64,000 bases of DNA, taken from Clostridiales bacterium. GTDB lineage: Bacteria > Bacillota_A > Clostridia > Oscillospirales > Oscillospiraceae. This document shows positions 23,519-31,850 of this stretch, in pieces (position 1 is the stretch's first letter; each line of letters starts with the position of its first letter). Position numbers and translations under genes: made by a program. The notes below the pieces were generated by a model. The model was not told the DNA's origin. It saw only the letters and a program-made list of their open reading frames with translations, and did no database searches. The stretch is taken from positions 1 through 64,000 of the forward strand of contig SFKX01000005.1 in assembly GCA_004553625.1 (NCBI GenBank), read 5' to 3'.

Positions 23519-24517
23519 TTATTTCTCTTCATCCCCGGTTTTTGCCGTGCCGGGGTCGAGATATTCGTCCGGAAGCTCGATATATTCGTCCTCTCCGCCC
23601 TCGCCTTCTTCGCCCATCGGCTCGAACTCGTCCTCCGGGCTGGGTGGCGGGACCTCGTCGTCTATATCATCCGTGGCGGGCGCGTTGGGGAAGCGAGAGA
23701 GTATGTCCTCCTTGCGCCTGAGGTTCGAGACTATGAGCCAGGAGATAAAAAGCTGCATCCCAGCGAGACCCACGAACATGAGCTGCATAGCCATCAGCCT
23801 CTCATCCGGCAGTGTGACAAAGCACATATAGGCCCCAAACTGGCAGAAAAACAGAGCAGAAAACGGCCTGGGCCGGCCGTAGGCGTAGCCTGCGACGAAG
23901 TAGAAGGCCAAAAGCGAGCTGGCTATTGCCAGGATCTCCGGCGCGTAGCTCCACACAACGGAGGTGACGGCGTCCTGTCTGTAGCTCACGATGAGCCAGA
24001 AGCAGCAAAACACGATGGGCAGGGCCGAGGCTATGCAGAAGCCCGCCTCCCTTGGCGAGCCCTCAGGCGTCTCTCCCCCGCGACCCATCGTCATCCCGAC
24101 GAAGCCGCCCACGGAGAGGATGCCCAGCAGCGCCAGCACGCGCAGCAGCGTGGAGAAATCCGCTCCCAGAGGCGTCTCTGCGTCGCCAGCGGTGAAGAGC
24201 AGCAGCACTCCTCCAGCCGTCATTATGAGCGCGACGAGGATGAGCACCGGCTTGTGCAGGACGGTAGCCCCCTTGAGGGCGGCGGCCATGTCCGGCGGGG
24301 AAGCAAGGTTCAGGTTTTTCCGGAAATACAGCGTGAAACCGTAGAGCACGGCGGCCGCTGCAATGCATAGCAGCATCAGCGCCACTCCCCAGAAACTCCC
24401 GCTCTTATAAAGACCGTTTTCTTCAAAAGCGGTCATATTCTGCAGCCAGCGGCTGAACACGCCGAAGGCGGAAAAGACGCAGGTCGTGCTTGTTATAGTC
24501 AAGGCGAGTTTACGCAT
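23519..24517 (-). CDS. Hypothetical eight-helix membrane protein with an acidic tail
   Basis: About 332 residues. I count eight hydrophobic segments between residues 3 and 255 (for example VALMLLCIAAAAVLYGFTLY, LVALIMTAGGVLLLF and LMFVGLAGMQLFISWLIV). The final 60 residues are rich in Asp/Glu/Pro and probably cytoplasmic and disordered. I do not recognise the family. Neither the ATG at 24517 nor one six codons upstream (24535) has a convincing ribosome site. It is divergent from the spoIID-like gene and ends in the terminator before rpmH. Confidence 0.65.
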   Translation of the reverse strand: MRKLALTITSTTCVFSAFGVFSRWLQNMTAFEENGLYKSGSFWGVALMLLCIAAAAVLYGFTLYFRKNLNLASPPDMAAALKGATVLHKPVLILVALIMTAGGVLLLFTAGDAETPLGADFSTLLRVLALLGILSVGGFVGMTMGRGGETPEGSPREAGFCIASALPIVFCCFWLIVSYRQDAVTSVVWSYAPEILAIASSLLAFYFVAGYAYGRPRPFSALFFCQFGAYMCFVTLPDERLMAMQLMFVGLAGMQLFISWLIVSNLRRKEDILSRFPNAPATDDIDDEVPPPSPEDEFEPMGEEGEGGEDEYIELPDEYLDPGTAKTGDEEK

Positions 24518-24610
24518 ATGGCGAGAACCATCCAAATAAGAATTACCAGGGGCTTGTCATATCATTGTAAACCCAGTCCAGCCTCAAGTCAACAGCAAAG
24601 GAGGCACAAA

Positions 24611-25576
24611 ATGAGAACCATAACCGCGGCTGCGCTGCTCTGTCTCATACTGGCCCTGGCCCTGCCGCTCGTAATATCTGCCCACAGTGAACCGGAGGAG
24701 GACCCGCCCGCTTCGGGCGACGTCGCGGGTATGGACTCCGAGCTCAGCTTCAGCGTCCTGACTGACGGCTCAATAGAGACCGTCACCATGTCGGACTGGC
24801 TGCCCGGAGTCGTTGCGGGCGAGATGCCCGCCTCCTTCGAGCCGGAGGCGCTCAAGGCCCAGGCCGTGGCCGCGCGCACCTACATAATGTACAGCATGGG
24901 CCGGGAAAAGTCCGCCCACCCTGAGGCAGACGTCTGCGACGACCCCGGCTGCTGCAAGGCTCACGCCTCGGACGAGACCCTGCGCCAGAACTGGGGCGAA
25001 AGCTACGAGTCCAACTGGGCCAAGATCCTGGAGGCAGTGCGCTCGACGGACGGAGAGTACATGAGCTACGGCGGCGAGGTCATCCAGGCAGTTTTCCACT
25101 CCTCCTCGGCCGGACGCACGGAGGACTCCGCCGCCATCTGGCAGGCCCAGCCCTACCTCGTCAGCGTGGACAGCCCCGAGACTGCCGAGGACGTGCCGAA
25201 CTACGTCAGCTCCCTCAGCGTCAGCCCCGAGGACTTCAAGAGCACCGTCCAGACCCTCCACCCCGAGGCCCAGCTCGATGGTGACCCGGCCTACTGGCTC
25301 GGCGCCGCCGTGCATGACGCATCCGGCCGCGTCGAGTCGGTGGACATAGGAGGCGCGCAAGTCCCCGGCACCGAACTGCGCACTCTCTTCGAGCTGCGCT
25401 CCACCGCCTTCGCCTTGGACTACACCCCAGACGGCTTTCTCTTCACCGTAACCGGCTACGGCCACGGCGTCGGCATGAGCCAGTACGGCGCCAACGTCAT
25501 GGCCGAGGACGGCGCAGACTATGAGGAGATACTCACCCACTACTACCCCGGAGCAGAATTAACACGTGCAACATAA
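24611..25576 (+). CDS. spoIID: SpoIID/LytB domain protein
   Basis: A 321-residue exported protein. An N-terminal hydrophobic segment (about 5-22) is followed by the SpoIID domain: LPGVVAGEMPASFEPEALKAQ (about 59-79, containing the catalytic-type Glu), AVAARTYIMYSMG, a Cys cluster (CDDPGCCKAH), VFHSSSAGRTEDS and the C-terminal GYGHGVGMSQYGAN. SpoIID is a lytic transglycosylase of forespore engulfment; LytB-type paralogues act in vegetative wall turnover. The ATG at 24611 has AAAGGAGG 6 bases upstream. spoIIQ and spoIIIA are not nearby, so the specific paralogue is uncertain. Confidence 0.9.
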   Translation: MRTITAAALLCLILALALPLVISAHSEPEEDPPASGDVAGMDSELSFSVLTDGSIETVTMSDWLPGVVAGEMPASFEPEALKAQAVAARTYIMYSMGREKSAHPEADVCDDPGCCKAHASDETLRQNWGESYESNWAKILEAVRSTDGEYMSYGGEVIQAVFHSSSAGRTEDSAAIWQAQPYLVSVDSPETAEDVPNYVSSLSVSPEDFKSTVQTLHPEAQLDGDPAYWLGAAVHDASGRVESVDIGGAQVPGTELRTLFELRSTAFALDYTPDGFLFTVTGYGHGVGMSQYGANVMAEDGADYEEILTHYYPGAELTRAT

Positions 25577-25591
25577 AATATTTAATGTTTG

Positions 25592-25634
25592 TCGTTAAAT
25601 TATAGTTGACATTCGTTAATCTATATGCTATGCT
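25592..25634 (+). promoter_or_regulatory. Promoter with a TCGTTAA repeat, DUF2975/XRE unit
   Basis: TTGACA (25606-25611), 17-base spacer, TATGCT (25629-25634). An identical heptamer TCGTTAA occurs at 25592-25598 and 25613-25619, 21 bases apart (two helical turns), flanking the -35. This is a plausible operator, possibly for the XRE protein encoded downstream. Confidence 0.65.
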
Positions 25635-25660
25635 GGCCTCAAGGAAAGGAGGCGGCGCAA

Positions 25661-26191
25661 ATGGAAGCACAGGCTGGAAAGCTGTTCAGAACTGGCAAAG
25701 CGCTTAGAATCTTGCTGACAGTGTTCAACGTTGTGCTCGTTATCGGGTGCGTTCTGACGGCAGCAGAGCTGCTTGGATACATATCCAGGCCATTCGGCGA
25801 GGTGGCGTTTATCGTTGAGGCTGTGGAGCACACTGTGGGTTCAAGGGTGCTCCTGGATATCGGTTCAATTGCATATGTGGTATGCATCATCATTGTTTTT
25901 ACATGCTGTATCAGGATGACACTGAAAATGTCGCAGGACAAATACCCGTTCAATGCTGAAAACGTGCACCTGCTGCGCAGGATGGCCCTGGTATACATCG
26001 TGGCCGCTGCGGCTGCCCTGCTGTTCAGCACCATGAACGCCGTGGCCTCGGGCATGGGCATTGGCAATGTGGTTTTGTCAGCCGTGATGAGCGCGGCACA
26101 GCAGATCGTCATCGCCCTGCTGCTCCGGTTTTTGGCGGACGTGTTCGAATACGGTGTGGAGCTGCAGCAGCTCTCAGACGAGACCCTTTGA
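25661..26191 (+). CDS. DUF2975 membrane protein
   Basis: A 176-residue membrane protein with four helices (about 14-40, 70-90, 110-135 and 142-165). DUF2975 proteins are almost always encoded next to a small XRE-type regulator, as in Bacillus yoaS-yozG, and this one is. Function is unknown. The ATG at 25661 has AAAGGAGG about 9 bases upstream. The flanking promoter DNA is more A/T-rich than its surroundings. Transcribed with the XRE gene 11 bases downstream. Confidence 0.8.
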   Translation: MEAQAGKLFRTGKALRILLTVFNVVLVIGCVLTAAELLGYISRPFGEVAFIVEAVEHTVGSRVLLDIGSIAYVVCIIIVFTCCIRMTLKMSQDKYPFNAENVHLLRRMALVYIVAAAAALLFSTMNAVASGMGIGNVVLSAVMSAAQQIVIALLLRFLADVFEYGVELQQLSDETL

Positions 26192-26202
26192 AGGTGATAT
26201 AA

Positions 26203-26418
26203 GTGCCGATAATACTCAGACTTGACCGCGTCATGGCGGACCGGAAAATGTCCCTCAACGAGCTTGCCGAGCGCGTGGGCATCGCGAACGTGAACCTCTC
26301 GAAAATCAAGACTGGCAAGGTCAGCGCCATACGCTTTTCGACGCTTGAGGCCATCTGCGAGGCCCTGGACTGCCAGCCCGGCGATATTCTAGAATATTCC
26401 CCTCCCAGATCCGAGTGA
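26203..26418 (+). CDS. XRE-family (HTH_26/YozG-type) regulator
   Basis: A 71-residue protein that is essentially one helix-turn-helix domain: MADRKMSLNELAERVGIANVNLSKIKTGK, then RFSTLEAICEALDCQPGDIL. The start is GTG with AAGGTGAT 5 bases upstream. It is the partner of the DUF2975 protein; such pairs are thought to form a regulator/membrane-partner unit. It may act on the TCGTTAA repeats in its own promoter (inference). Confidence 0.88.
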   Translation: MPIILRLDRVMADRKMSLNELAERVGIANVNLSKIKTGKVSAIRFSTLEAICEALDCQPGDILEYSPPRSE

Positions 26419-26422
26419 GCTC

Positions 26423-27859
26423 TCAAACCGCCCGCTGCGCCTTGGCGCGGCGGGCACCGCTTTTTTCTGGAGCCTTCAGCGCCCGGCGCGTCCTGACTAT
26501 GACCGTAGCGGAGAGGACAAAGGTCAGGACGTCCGAGACCGGCATGGAGAGCAGTATCCCGTCCAGTCCGAAATAGGCCGGCAGCAGCAGCGCAAAACCC
26601 ACGCCGAAAATTACCTCGCGCACCATGGACAGCAGCGTAGAGGCCGCGGCCTTGCCCAGGGATTGGAGATAGATAAAGGTCGCCTTGTTCACGCAGGCCA
26701 GTATCGTGGTGGAAAGATAGATGCGGAAGGCGCGCAGGGCAAAGAGCGTGTAATATTCGCTCTCGTTCGCCGCGCCGAACACCGCTATGAGCTGACCCGG
26801 GAACAGCTCGACCACGAGCAGCGCCGCAGCCCCGACGCCCGCCTCCGTAAGGAGCAGCAGTCTGAACAGCGCCAGCGCGCGGTCGTTTCGACCTGCGCCT
26901 ATGTTATAGCCCACGATGGGTATGCAGCCCGCAGCCAGCCCCACGGCCGCAGAAATGACTATCTGAAAGACCTTCATCACTATGCCCTGCACTGCCATGG
27001 GTATCTGCGCATACTGCTCGAGTGAGAACACCGGATCGAGCGCACCGTACTTGCGGAGCATGTTGTTCACTGCGGCCATTGCAGCGACGATGGAGATCTG
27101 CGAGAGGAAGCTGCATATGCCCAGGGGCAGAAAACGCCGCATAAGCCGTAGATCCAGCCGGAAACTGCCCCGCCCCAGGCGCACCGACTTCATCCGGCAG
27201 AGATACCAGACTGAGAGTCCCGCTGTCAACATCTGCCCAAGCACCGTTGCCACGGCCGCTCCCATCATGCCCCATTTGAAGGCGAAAATGAACACCGGGT
27301 CCAATATTATGTTAACCGCGGCTCCCGATACCGTTGCAGCCATGGCAAAGCGGGGGCTGCCGTCGGAGCGTATGACGGGGTTCATGGCCTGGCCGAACAT
27401 ATAGAACGGTATGCCGAGCGTTATCCAGAAAAAATACTCCTTCGAGAAGCGGAAAGTCTCCTCATTGACCCTCCCTCCGAACATGGCGAGTATCCCGTCA
27501 TCGAAGGCCAGGTATATTGCAGTGACCGCCAAACTCACGAGCAGGCTGAGTACGACGGAGCAGCCGACGCTCCGGTGCGCGTCCTCCCGCGCCCCGGAGC
27601 CCAGACAGATGCTGACGAAGTCGCAGCAGCCGTCCCCTATCATTACGGCCAGGGCCAGGGCGACGACCGTCAGAGGAAAGACGACGGTGTTCGCCGCATT
27701 GCCGTAGGAGCCGAGGTAGTCCGCGTTGGCGATGAAGATCTGGTCCACGATGTTATATAGAGAGGCCACCAGCAGGGAGATGACACAGGGCAGGCAGTAG
27801 CGCCTCATGAGCCGTCCCAGCGGCTCCGTTTCGAGAAATGCGTTGGATCTTTCTTTCAA
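26423..27859 (-). CDS. MATE family efflux transporter
   Basis: A 478-residue transporter with about 12 hydrophobic segments. It contains MATE-type features: RLMRRYCLPCVISLLVASLYNIVDQIFI at the N-terminus (helix 1 into helix 2), MNPVIRSDGSPRFAMAA, and the symmetric second half beginning around residue 240. Members export drugs or metabolites against Na+ or H+; the substrate is unknown. The initiation codon appears to be TTG with GAGGG 6 bases upstream. Its 3' end overlaps a terminator hairpin for the convergent XRE unit. Confidence 0.92.
   Translation of the reverse strand: MKERSNAFLETEPLGRLMRRYCLPCVISLLVASLYNIVDQIFIANADYLGSYGNAANTVVFPLTVVALALAVMIGDGCCDFVSICLGSGAREDAHRSVGCSVVLSLLVSLAVTAIYLAFDDGILAMFGGRVNEETFRFSKEYFFWITLGIPFYMFGQAMNPVIRSDGSPRFAMAATVSGAAVNIILDPVFIFAFKWGMMGAAVATVLGQMLTAGLSVWYLCRMKSVRLGRGSFRLDLRLMRRFLPLGICSFLSQISIVAAMAAVNNMLRKYGALDPVFSLEQYAQIPMAVQGIVMKVFQIVISAAVGLAAGCIPIVGYNIGAGRNDRALALFRLLLLTEAGVGAAALLVVELFPGQLIAVFGAANESEYYTLFALRAFRIYLSTTILACVNKATFIYLQSLGKAAASTLLSMVREVIFGVGFALLLPAYFGLDGILLSMPVSDVLTFVLSATVIVRTRRALKAPEKSGARRAKAQRAV
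26430..26466 (+). terminator. Terminator of the DUF2975/XRE unit
   Basis: GCCCGCTGCGCC/GGCGCGGCGGGC hairpin followed by ACCGCTTTTTT on plus. It lies within the 3' coding end of the convergent MATE gene. Confidence 0.7.
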
Positions 27860-27942
27860 AAATATCCCTCACGATCAAAATAAATAAGACAGCGGGCGGC
27901 CAACCGGATTTACGCAGTTATGCCACTCGCTGTCGTACTTTA

Positions 27943-27971
27943 ATTATATCCGCATCGAAACCCGGATGCAA
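27943..27971 (-). promoter_or_regulatory. Promoter of the MATE gene
   Basis: Minus strand TTGCAT (27966-27971), 17-base spacer, TATAAT (27943-27948), about 84 bases before the start codon. Confidence 0.7.
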
Positions 27972-28028
27972 AGGTGATTTTGAACAAAAATCAGTTCCGA
28001 CCGGCTCGGTTTCTTGCGCGGTCACAGG

Positions 28029-28058
28029 CCCGCCCGGTAAATCCCGGGCGGGTTTCGC
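28029..28058 (+). other. Isolated terminator-like hairpin between MATE and uvrA
   Basis: A perfect 9-bp stem CCCGCCCGG/CCGGGCGGG with a 6-base loop followed by TTTCGCTG. It stands between two divergent promoters in the 263-base gap, where no plus-strand gene ends. It may close a short unannotated transcript beginning near 27970, or be an insulator. Confidence 0.4.
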
Positions 28059-28060
28059 TG

Positions 28061-28089
28061 TTGAAATGGCCGGAGATCTGGGGTATAAT
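28061..28089 (+). promoter_or_regulatory. uvrA promoter
   Basis: TTGAAA (28061-28066), 17-base spacer, TATAAT (28084-28089), 33 bases before the uvrA ATG. I see no clear LexA/SOS box in the surrounding bases. Confidence 0.8.
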
Positions 28090-28122
28090 GTTATAGTTTA
28101 AGCTACTTATAAGAGGCGGCAT

Positions 28123-30957
28123 ATGAGAGACAGCATTTTTATCAAAGGCGCAAGGGAAAATAACCTCAAGAATATAGACCTCGAGATCCCGAGGGAGAAG
28201 CTCGTCGTGTTCACGGGTCTTTCCGGCAGCGGCAAGTCCAGCCTCGCCTTCGAGACTATCTATGCGGAGGGTCAGAGGCGCTATGTCGAGAGCCTGTCGA
28301 GCTACGCGCGCATGTTCCTCGGCCAGATGGACAAACCGGACGTGGACTATATCGAGGGCCTGTCCCCCGCCATATCCATAGACCAAAAGACGACGAGCCG
28401 CAACCCGCGCTCCACCGTCGGCACCGTCACGGAGATCTACGACTACCTCCGCCTGCTCTGGGCGCGGATTGGCGTCCCCCACTGTCCCAAGTGCGGCAGG
28501 GAGATAAGGCAGCAGACCATCGACCAGATCGTGGACCAGGTCCTCGCCTGGCCGGAGGGCAGCCGCATCCAGGTGCTGGCCCCCGTTGTGCGCTCGCGCA
28601 AGGGCGAGCACGTCAAGGTCTTTGAGGATGCGCGCAAGTCCGGCTACGTCCGCGTCAGGGCTGACGGGAACGTCTACGACCTCTCCGAGGAGATAAAGCT
28701 CGACAAGAACAAAAAGCACAATATCGAAGTGGTGGTGGACCGTCTGGTCGTCCGTCCGGACTCCGCCCGGCGGCTGACGGACTCCGTGGAGACGGCCTGC
28801 TCGCTCACGGGCGGGCTGGTGCTCATAGACTGCCCGGCGGAGGGCAGGGAGCAGCTTTTCTCCCAGAACTACGCCTGCGAGGACTGCGGCATCTCGATAG
28901 AAGAGCTCACGCCGAGGATGTTCTCCTTCAACAGCCCCTACGGCGCATGCCCCACCTGCGCCGGCCTGGGCAGTCAGCTGCGCGCGGACCCCAGCCTGCT
29001 CATAAAGAATCCGGAGCTCTCCATCCTCCAGGGCGGGCTCCAAGCACCCGGCTGGGCCAACGTCAAGGGCGACAGCATCGCAAAGATGTACTACGACGCC
29101 CTGGCGAAGAAATATCACTTCAAACTCACGACGCCCATCAAAGACCTGCCCAAGGAGGTCATGGACGTCATCATGTACGGAACCGGCGGAGAGCCGCTGG
29201 AGCTGCAATACGAGACGGCCCGCGGTACGGGGACGCTCAGGCAGCCCTTTGAGGGCCTTGTGAACAGCCTCGAGCGCCGCTACCGCGAGACGCAGAGCCA
29301 GGCCATGCGCGAGGAGTATGAGGAATACCTGGGCGAATACCCCTGCCCGGACTGCGCCGGCAAAAGGCTCAAGAAGGAAGCCCTCGCGGTCACTGTGGGC
29401 GGGATGTCCATAATCGACTTCTGCGCCATGCCGGTGACGAAGGAGCTGGAGTTCATGGAAGCCCTGCCCGCGTCGCTCGGCGCCAGGGACAGGATGATCG
29501 CGGACCGCATCCTCAAGGAGATACGCTCGCGCCTGAGCTTTCTGGCCAGCGTGGGCCTGCAATATCTCACCCTCTCCCGCGCGGCGGCCACGCTCTCCGG
29601 CGGCGAGAGCCAGAGGATAAGGCTTGCAACGCAGATAGGCTCCTCGCTCATGGGCGTGCTGTATATCCTGGACGAGCCCAGCATCGGCCTCCACCAGCGG
29701 GACAACTCCAAGCTCATAAACACGCTCAAGGAACTGCGCGACCTCGGCAACACGCTCATAGTCGTCGAGCACGATGAGGACACCATGCGCGCGGCGGACT
29801 GGATAGTGGATATCGGCCCCGGCGCGGGAGTGCACGGCGGCGAGGTCGTGGCCCAAGGCACGGTGGAGGACATCTGTGCAGAGCCCCGCAGCATCACCGG
29901 CCAGTACCTCTCCGGCCTGCGGAAGATACCCGTACCCACGAAGCGGCGCGCCGGAAACGGAAAATGCCTCGTCATACGCGGCGCGAGCGAGAACAATTTG
30001 AAGAATATAGACGTCGAAATACCGCTCGGCGTGCTGACGGCGGTGACCGGCGTCTCCGGCAGCGGCAAGTCCAGCCTCGTGAACGAGGTCCTCTACAAGA
30101 CCCTCGCCTCGGTGAAGAACCGCGCCCATGTCCGCCCCGGCCGCTGCCTGGGCATAGACGGGCTAGAGAACGTGGACAAGGTCATCTGCATAGACCAGTC
30201 CCCCATTGGCCGGACGCCCCGCTCCAATCCCGCCACCTATACGGGCGTGTTCAACGACATACGCGAGCTCTTTTCCAACACCGAGGACGCGAAGCTCAGG
30301 GGCTACGGCCCGGGGCGCTTCTCCTTCAACACGAAGGGCGGGCGCTGCGAGGCCTGCTCCGGCGACGGCCTCATCAAGATCGAGATGCACTTCCTCCCGG
30401 ACGTATACGTCCCCTGCGACGTCTGCAAGGGCAAGCGGTATAACCGCGAGACCCTTGAGGTCCGCTACAAGGGCAAGAACATCTCGGACGTGCTGGACAT
30501 GACGGTGGAGGAGGCTCTTGAGTTCTTCAAGAACCTGCCCAGGATACGGGACAAGATCCAGTCCCTCTTCGACGTCGGCCTCGGCTATGTGAAGCTCGGG
30601 CAGTCCTCCACGACGCTCTCCGGCGGCGAGGCGCAGAGGGTGAAGCTGGCCACGGAGCTCTCCAAGCGCTCGACGGGCGCAACGGTGTATGTGCTCGACG
30701 AGCCCACCACCGGCCTCCACACCGCGGACGTGCAGAAGCTCATCACCATCCTGGACAGGCTCACCGACGCCGGCAACAGCGTAGTCGTCATCGAGCACAA
30801 CCTGGACGTTATCAAGGTCGCGGACCACATCATCGACCTCGGCCCCGAGGGCGGCGACGCCGGCGGCACCGTCGTCTTTGCCGGGACGCCCGAGGGCTGC
30901 GCGGACTGCGCCGCCAGCGCCACGGGCGAATACTTGAAAAAGGTGCTTTGTACATGA
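28123..30957 (+). CDS. uvrA: Excinuclease ABC subunit UvrA
   Basis: A 944-residue damage-recognition ATPase of nucleotide excision repair. It has two ABC modules, with Walker A GLSGSGKSS (about 32) and GVSGSGKSS (about 644), signature motifs LSGGESQRIRLA (about 489) and LSGGEAQRVKLA (about 828), and paired CxxC zinc sites (CPKCG; CEDCG...CPTC; CEACSGDG...CDVCKGKR). GAGGCGG precedes the ATG. It is first in a plus-strand run ending at the 35803 terminator and overlaps the next gene by 4 bases. uvrB and uvrC are not in the window. Confidence 0.98.
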   Translation: MRDSIFIKGARENNLKNIDLEIPREKLVVFTGLSGSGKSSLAFETIYAEGQRRYVESLSSYARMFLGQMDKPDVDYIEGLSPAISIDQKTTSRNPRSTVGTVTEIYDYLRLLWARIGVPHCPKCGREIRQQTIDQIVDQVLAWPEGSRIQVLAPVVRSRKGEHVKVFEDARKSGYVRVRADGNVYDLSEEIKLDKNKKHNIEVVVDRLVVRPDSARRLTDSVETACSLTGGLVLIDCPAEGREQLFSQNYACEDCGISIEELTPRMFSFNSPYGACPTCAGLGSQLRADPSLLIKNPELSILQGGLQAPGWANVKGDSIAKMYYDALAKKYHFKLTTPIKDLPKEVMDVIMYGTGGEPLELQYETARGTGTLRQPFEGLVNSLERRYRETQSQAMREEYEEYLGEYPCPDCAGKRLKKEALAVTVGGMSIIDFCAMPVTKELEFMEALPASLGARDRMIADRILKEIRSRLSFLASVGLQYLTLSRAAATLSGGESQRIRLATQIGSSLMGVLYILDEPSIGLHQRDNSKLINTLKELRDLGNTLIVVEHDEDTMRAADWIVDIGPGAGVHGGEVVAQGTVEDICAEPRSITGQYLSGLRKIPVPTKRRAGNGKCLVIRGASENNLKNIDVEIPLGVLTAVTGVSGSGKSSLVNEVLYKTLASVKNRAHVRPGRCLGIDGLENVDKVICIDQSPIGRTPRSNPATYTGVFNDIRELFSNTEDAKLRGYGPGRFSFNTKGGRCEACSGDGLIKIEMHFLPDVYVPCDVCKGKRYNRETLEVRYKGKNISDVLDMTVEEALEFFKNLPRIRDKIQSLFDVGLGYVKLGQSSTTLSGGEAQRVKLATELSKRSTGATVYVLDEPTTGLHTADVQKLITILDRLTDAGNSVVVIEHNLDVIKVADHIIDLGPEGGDAGGTVVFAGTPEGCADCAASATGEYLKKVLCT

Positions 30958-31448
30958 CAGATTTTATCGTAGAAGCCATAACCGGCGCGGACGTCGGCAA
31001 ATACCTCGCTACGTTCATCATCTCCATGATACCGGTCATAGAGCTGCGCGGCGCGATACCCATAGGCGTGGGCCTGGGTCTCTCGCACGTGGAGGCCATG
31101 GGCATCAGCATAATCGGCAACATGCTGCCCGTGCCGTTCATCATTCTGTTCATCCGGCCCATATTCAGGTGGATGACCAAGAAGAGCGAAAAGCTCGGCC
31201 GCCTCGCCGAGCGCCTGCAGGCCAAGGCCGAGGGAAAATGGGACAGGATACACAGGTTCCAGTTCTTCGCGCTGACGCTGTTCGTCGCCATTCCCCTGCC
31301 CGGGACCGGCGCCTGGACGGGCGCGCTCATCGCCGCCGTCATGAACATGCGCCTGCGCAACGCTCTGCCCTCCATCCTGCTGGGCGTCATGCTGGCGGGC
31401 GTGCTGGTCACGGGCCTGACCTACGGCTTCACTTCGGTTTTCGCTTAA
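30954..31448 (+). CDS. COG2426 small multidrug-export-like membrane protein
   Basis: A 164-residue membrane protein with the family sequence SMIPVIELRGAIPIGVGLG (about 25-43) and IPLPGTGAWTGALIAA near 113-128, about four to five helices. The family is annotated as putative small multidrug export protein on thin evidence. The ATG overlaps the uvrA stop as ATGA, with AAAAAGGTG upstream, so translation is coupled to uvrA. Confidence 0.85.
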   Translation: MTDFIVEAITGADVGKYLATFIISMIPVIELRGAIPIGVGLGLSHVEAMGISIIGNMLPVPFIILFIRPIFRWMTKKSEKLGRLAERLQAKAEGKWDRIHRFQFFALTLFVAIPLPGTGAWTGALIAAVMNMRLRNALPSILLGVMLAGVLVTGLTYGFTSVFA

Positions 31449-31493
31449 CAAACAGGCCCGCCGCCCCATAGGATATACGGAGGGGGTGGCGAG

Positions 31494-31850
31494 TTGTTCT
31501 GGAAAATCTTGCTCTGCGCCGTCGCCGCGGGACTCGTGGTGGTGTTCCTCTGGTCGCTCAGGGGTTCGCTGCTGCTGCCCGTGCGCTGCGGCAGAAACAC
31601 GCGGCTGGAGCTCCGGCTGCGCATAAGCGGCCCGGAGCCCGCGCTGGAGGAGACGCTCTGCGCCCTGGTCTGGCTGCGGGAAAACGGCACGCTCAAATGC
31701 CCTATTGTGGTCGAGGACTGCGGTATGGACGAGGAGACCAGGCAGACGGCCCGGCTCGCCTCAAGGCGCTGGGACTGCGTCCGCCTCGGATGGGATGGGG
31801 AAGAATGGACGAACGCGAAGAACAAAACGAGCTCTCAGGCCGGGTCATAA
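31494..31850 (+). CDS. Small membrane-anchored hypothetical protein
   Basis: A 118-residue protein with one N-terminal helix (about 3-22) followed by a soluble region of about 95 residues with no motif I recognise. The start is TTG with GGAGGGGG upstream. Its last 46 bases overlap the start of recD2 in another frame. That overlap and the ribosome site support it as a real gene. Confidence 0.55.
   Translation: MFWKILLCAVAAGLVVVFLWSLRGSLLLPVRCGRNTRLELRLRISGPEPALEETLCALVWLRENGTLKCPIVVEDCGMDEETRQTARLASRRWDCVRLGWDGEEWTNAKNKTSSQAGS

Noticed and set aside
27991..30129. 712-codon open frame opposite uvrA
   Set aside because: It lies exactly antisense to the intact uvrA, has low-complexity Ala/Gly/Arg/Leu composition and no family motif; long antisense frames are expected in GC-rich genes.
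31494..31850. Possibility that the small gene before recD2 is only a recD2 N-terminal extension
   Set aside because: It is in a different frame from recD2, has its own ribosome site and a membrane helix, so I kept it as a separate low-confidence gene.
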